NCBI GenBank assembly: GCA_022360105.1 | Contig: JAKSDL010000032.1 | Span: 1-15,767 of the forward strand | Length of the DNA: 15,767 nucleotides | DNA from: Pseudomonadota bacterium | Lineage (GTDB): Bacteria > SAR324 > XYD2-FULL-50-16 > JAHJRI01 | Direction of reading: 5' to 3' | Part shown: one piece after another, positions 13,968 through 15,767 of the stretch | How the letters are laid out: each line of letters opens with the position of its first letter | Position numbering within the stretch: the first letter of the stretch is position 1 | The notes under the pieces: model-generated | Told to the model about the DNA's origin: nothing | The model's input: the letters and a program-made list of their open reading frames with translations, nothing else | Databases searched by the model: none | Position numbers and translations under genes: made by a program

Positions 13968-14960
13968 ATGCGAAATAAAATGAAAAAGGCATATTATACT
14001 GCTTCTGAGTGGCAATCCCGCATTGCCGGCTTTGGACGCTTGGTGGATATTCGCAATTTCCCGGATATTGCTGGTAAAGTGCTGCTGGGAGAACACGAGA
14101 CTTACCTGGGTCGTGGTGTGCATTTGCCAAAAAAAAATCTCGATCCCGAGATGATACCGGCCGTTGTTTTCTGGACCAAAGGGCCTGTTGAAACATTGGT
14201 GAAAAATAAACACCTTCTGCGAACGCTGAAAGTCTATAGGGCTAATAAGGCCGTGGTCGGGATTCAACTAAGCGTTACCGGACTGGGTGGAACCCTCCTG
14301 GAGCCGGGAATCCCTTCTGTTGATGAATCGGTTTCCGGTTTGGATAAGCTTCTGCAGACAGGTTTGATAGATCCCGAAGCAATCACCCTCCGCTACGATC
14401 CAATCATTAAAGCAAGATGCCCCGAAAATCAGTTAATTTCCAATGCCTCCCATAGCTTATTTGAAAAGGTCATCATCCCGTTTGCCAAACTCGGGGTGAG
14501 GCGTGTCCAGACCAAATTCCTGCTATTCAGTGAAATTGAGAGTGGTAAGTACCATCACGTTTATAAAAGAATGCAGCAACTAGGCATTACACCGTTATCT
14601 ATTTCCGATTCAGAAAAGTTTGAAATCCTGTCCCGTTTCAAAGAGTTATCGAATTACCGGGGATTGGAATGTTCCACTTGTTGTATCGCTCAAGAGCAGC
14701 AATTACCTTCTTGGAGCGGCGACAATGCCTGCCTCTCTGCCGATCATCTAACCAGGGTGGGAAAACGACTTTTCGGAAATCAATGGAATCGAATCACGCA
14801 AGAGAAACGATCCAGCCGAAAAGGCTGTCTTTGCACAGCCTATTGGGATCTAAGCTATGTTAAAGGACATAAGAAATGTGGCTCCCAATCCCCTGCCTGT
14901 CTCTATTGTTCCGCTAGCAGCCATACCTTCGGGAAAAGCATCAGCGCTTTTTGTCACTGA
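13968..14960 (+). CDS. DUF1848 family protein (cysteine-rich, likely metal-binding)
   Basis: The 330-residue product matches DUF1848 proteins: 'LDPEMIPAVVFWTKGPVETL' (58-77), 'IQLSVTGLGGTLLEPGIPS' (99-117), 'ITLRYDPII' (139-147), and a C-terminal cysteine cluster including 'CLC' (287-289), Cys304 and 'CLYC' (311-314), with further Cys at 234, 237 and 238. The usual family form near the end is 'R.gCgC..s.DIG.Y..C.hgC.YCYA', so an iron-sulfur cluster at the C-terminal Cys set is plausible. The biochemical role is not established to my knowledge. Either ATG 13968 or ATG 13980 (residue 5) could be the start; neither has a strong ribosome site. It follows the rhodanese gene by 124 bp on the same strand and may be read through from it. 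It overlaps the B3/B4 gene by 7 bp at the convergent ends. Confidence 0.8.
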   Translation: MRNKMKKAYYTASEWQSRIAGFGRLVDIRNFPDIAGKVLLGEHETYLGRGVHLPKKNLDPEMIPAVVFWTKGPVETLVKNKHLLRTLKVYRANKAVVGIQLSVTGLGGTLLEPGIPSVDESVSGLDKLLQTGLIDPEAITLRYDPIIKARCPENQLISNASHSLFEKVIIPFAKLGVRRVQTKFLLFSEIESGKYHHVYKRMQQLGITPLSISDSEKFEILSRFKELSNYRGLECSTCCIAQEQQLPSWSGDNACLSADHLTRVGKRLFGNQWNRITQEKRSSRKGCLCTAYWDLSYVKGHKKCGSQSPACLYCSASSHTFGKSISAFCH

Positions 14961-15619
14961 ATCTGCATTAAATCGACTTTGCTTTCTGGTGAGATCAGTT
15001 GCACATAACGCAGGACAGAAGCAAAATGGTTTTCCATTTGTCCTTTGGAGATCCCCGGAACGCCGTAAATGGCAAATAAAACGTCTTCGGTATTTTGCTG
15101 AATTCGATGTTCGTGGTCGGGACCGCAGATGATACTGCCCAGGATTGTTTCACCGTTTGTGAAGACGATATCAGAATTGGGGGGCTTGCGGATTGTCTTG
15201 CCAATACCTTCAAATTCCGTTTCCCCGTCTCCCAGCCGAACTGTATAATCTGAACCAAGACGGCTGATATCATAACCGGCTGTTAACAGCTGATGCTGTA
15301 CTTCTGCCATAAACATCGCCTGGACAAGCGGTGCACCATCAGGGAGCTGCTTTTTTCCGGTAGCTATGGATTCACATTGATGAAGTACGTGGTACGTTTT
15401 TTTGAACGTCTTATAAAAGGTGTGATACTCGGAGAATGGAGCAACCTCTCTCATCTGACGTTTATCCACTCCCGAGAATTGTTCCTGAAGGAAAGCTTCC
15501 AACTCCCTTTTTTCATTTTCCAGTCCATCTGCCGATTCAATGGTGACCCCTCTCATCACCATGATTCCAAAGGTCGTTCCCGGATACTGCTCTTTTACTG
15601 CTCTATCAAACTCCAACAT
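14954..15619 (-). CDS. Stand-alone B3/B4 tRNA-binding-domain protein
   Basis: The 221-residue product resembles the free-standing B3/B4 domain family (COG3382), related to the editing-site domain of phenylalanyl-tRNA synthetase beta. Features include 'YKTFKKTYHVLHQCESIATG' (about 69-88), 'PLVQAMFMAEVQHQLLTAGYD' (about 97-117, quoted here as one motif in part: 'MFMAEVQHQLLTAGYD'), the 'GDGETEFEGIGK' region, and 'ETILGSIICGPDHEHRI' (about 157-173), which forms the pocket strand. Such proteins may deacylate mischarged tRNA or modify small substrates; the function of solo forms is largely unproven. Length is normal for the family. AAGGAAACAGG precedes the ATG. It converges on the DUF1848 gene, with a 7-bp overlap. 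Confidence 0.8.
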   Translation of the reverse strand: MLEFDRAVKEQYPGTTFGIMVMRGVTIESADGLENEKRELEAFLQEQFSGVDKRQMREVAPFSEYHTFYKTFKKTYHVLHQCESIATGKKQLPDGAPLVQAMFMAEVQHQLLTAGYDISRLGSDYTVRLGDGETEFEGIGKTIRKPPNSDIVFTNGETILGSIICGPDHEHRIQQNTEDVLFAIYGVPGISKGQMENHFASVLRYVQLISPESKVDLMQIQ

Positions 15620-15767
15620 AACCTGTTTCCTTTTTAATCCAATGGATACAACAAAACAAATTTATTCAAAATGTATTTTAGGAGTTTAACGGAAAAGAAC
15701 AATGGGAGTAAGAACCACTTATCTCCAGTTAAAACAGAACCAATTTATTGTTTTTTCAATTTCAGCA

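Noticed and set aside
13723..13983. A separate 86-residue plus-strand gene after the rhodanese start, or a frameshift joining it
   Set aside because: The rhodanese homology continues in the original frame through the UGA, so no frameshift is needed; this other frame has no family resemblance.

Overview
The window reads as a stretch of a Gram-negative bacterial chromosome of moderate G+C with accessory content. Type VI secretion (T6SS)-associated families, exported proteins and two genes with in-frame UGA codons at redox-active positions all fit a selenoprotein-using proteobacterium. My best guess is a Desulfobacterota/deltaproteobacterium, but this is inference; no rRNA or other taxonomic marker is present.

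Layout. (1) 1-2354, plus strand: the tail of an unknown gene overlaps an exported WD40 protein with about 14 repeats, probably two seven-bladed propellers. (2) 2355-2658: a convergent intergenic region with several hairpin-forming repeats. (3) 2659-10081, minus strand: an orphan T6SS effector island. In transcription order it holds a DUF2169 protein, a DUF6484 protein, an unrecognised 217-residue protein, a ketosynthase-like protein without the usual catalytic cysteine, a DUF4150 PAAR-like tip protein, and a 976-residue LysM-like protein with a hydrophobic pore-type region resembling VasX-class effectors. No tss structural gene, vgrG or obvious immunity gene is in the window. Low-complexity and dispersed repeats interrupt the cluster twice. 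(4) 10082-10806: non-coding DNA holding the decayed 3' end of a LysR-type regulator. (5) 10803-12102: an O-methyltransferase and a divergent hotdog thioesterase. (6) 12284-13843: two divergent genes that conventional gene calling would cut short at UGA. (7) 13968-15619: a DUF1848 protein convergent with a B3/B4-domain protein.

The main result is region 6. The minus-strand gene is a VKOR-thioredoxin fusion (310 residues) in which TGA replaces the first cysteine of the thioredoxin CPxC motif, giving U-P-S-C. The plus-strand gene is an exported rhodanese (129 residues) in which TGA replaces the second cysteine of the C-x-C-P active loop, giving C-A-U-P. In both, strong family homology continues in the same frame after the TGA. 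In both, a hairpin with G in or next to the apical loop lies 19-25 nt after the UGA, where bacterial SECIS elements sit. Two adjacent, divergent, apparently periplasm-facing selenoproteins suggest an extracytoplasmic thiol/persulfide redox module.
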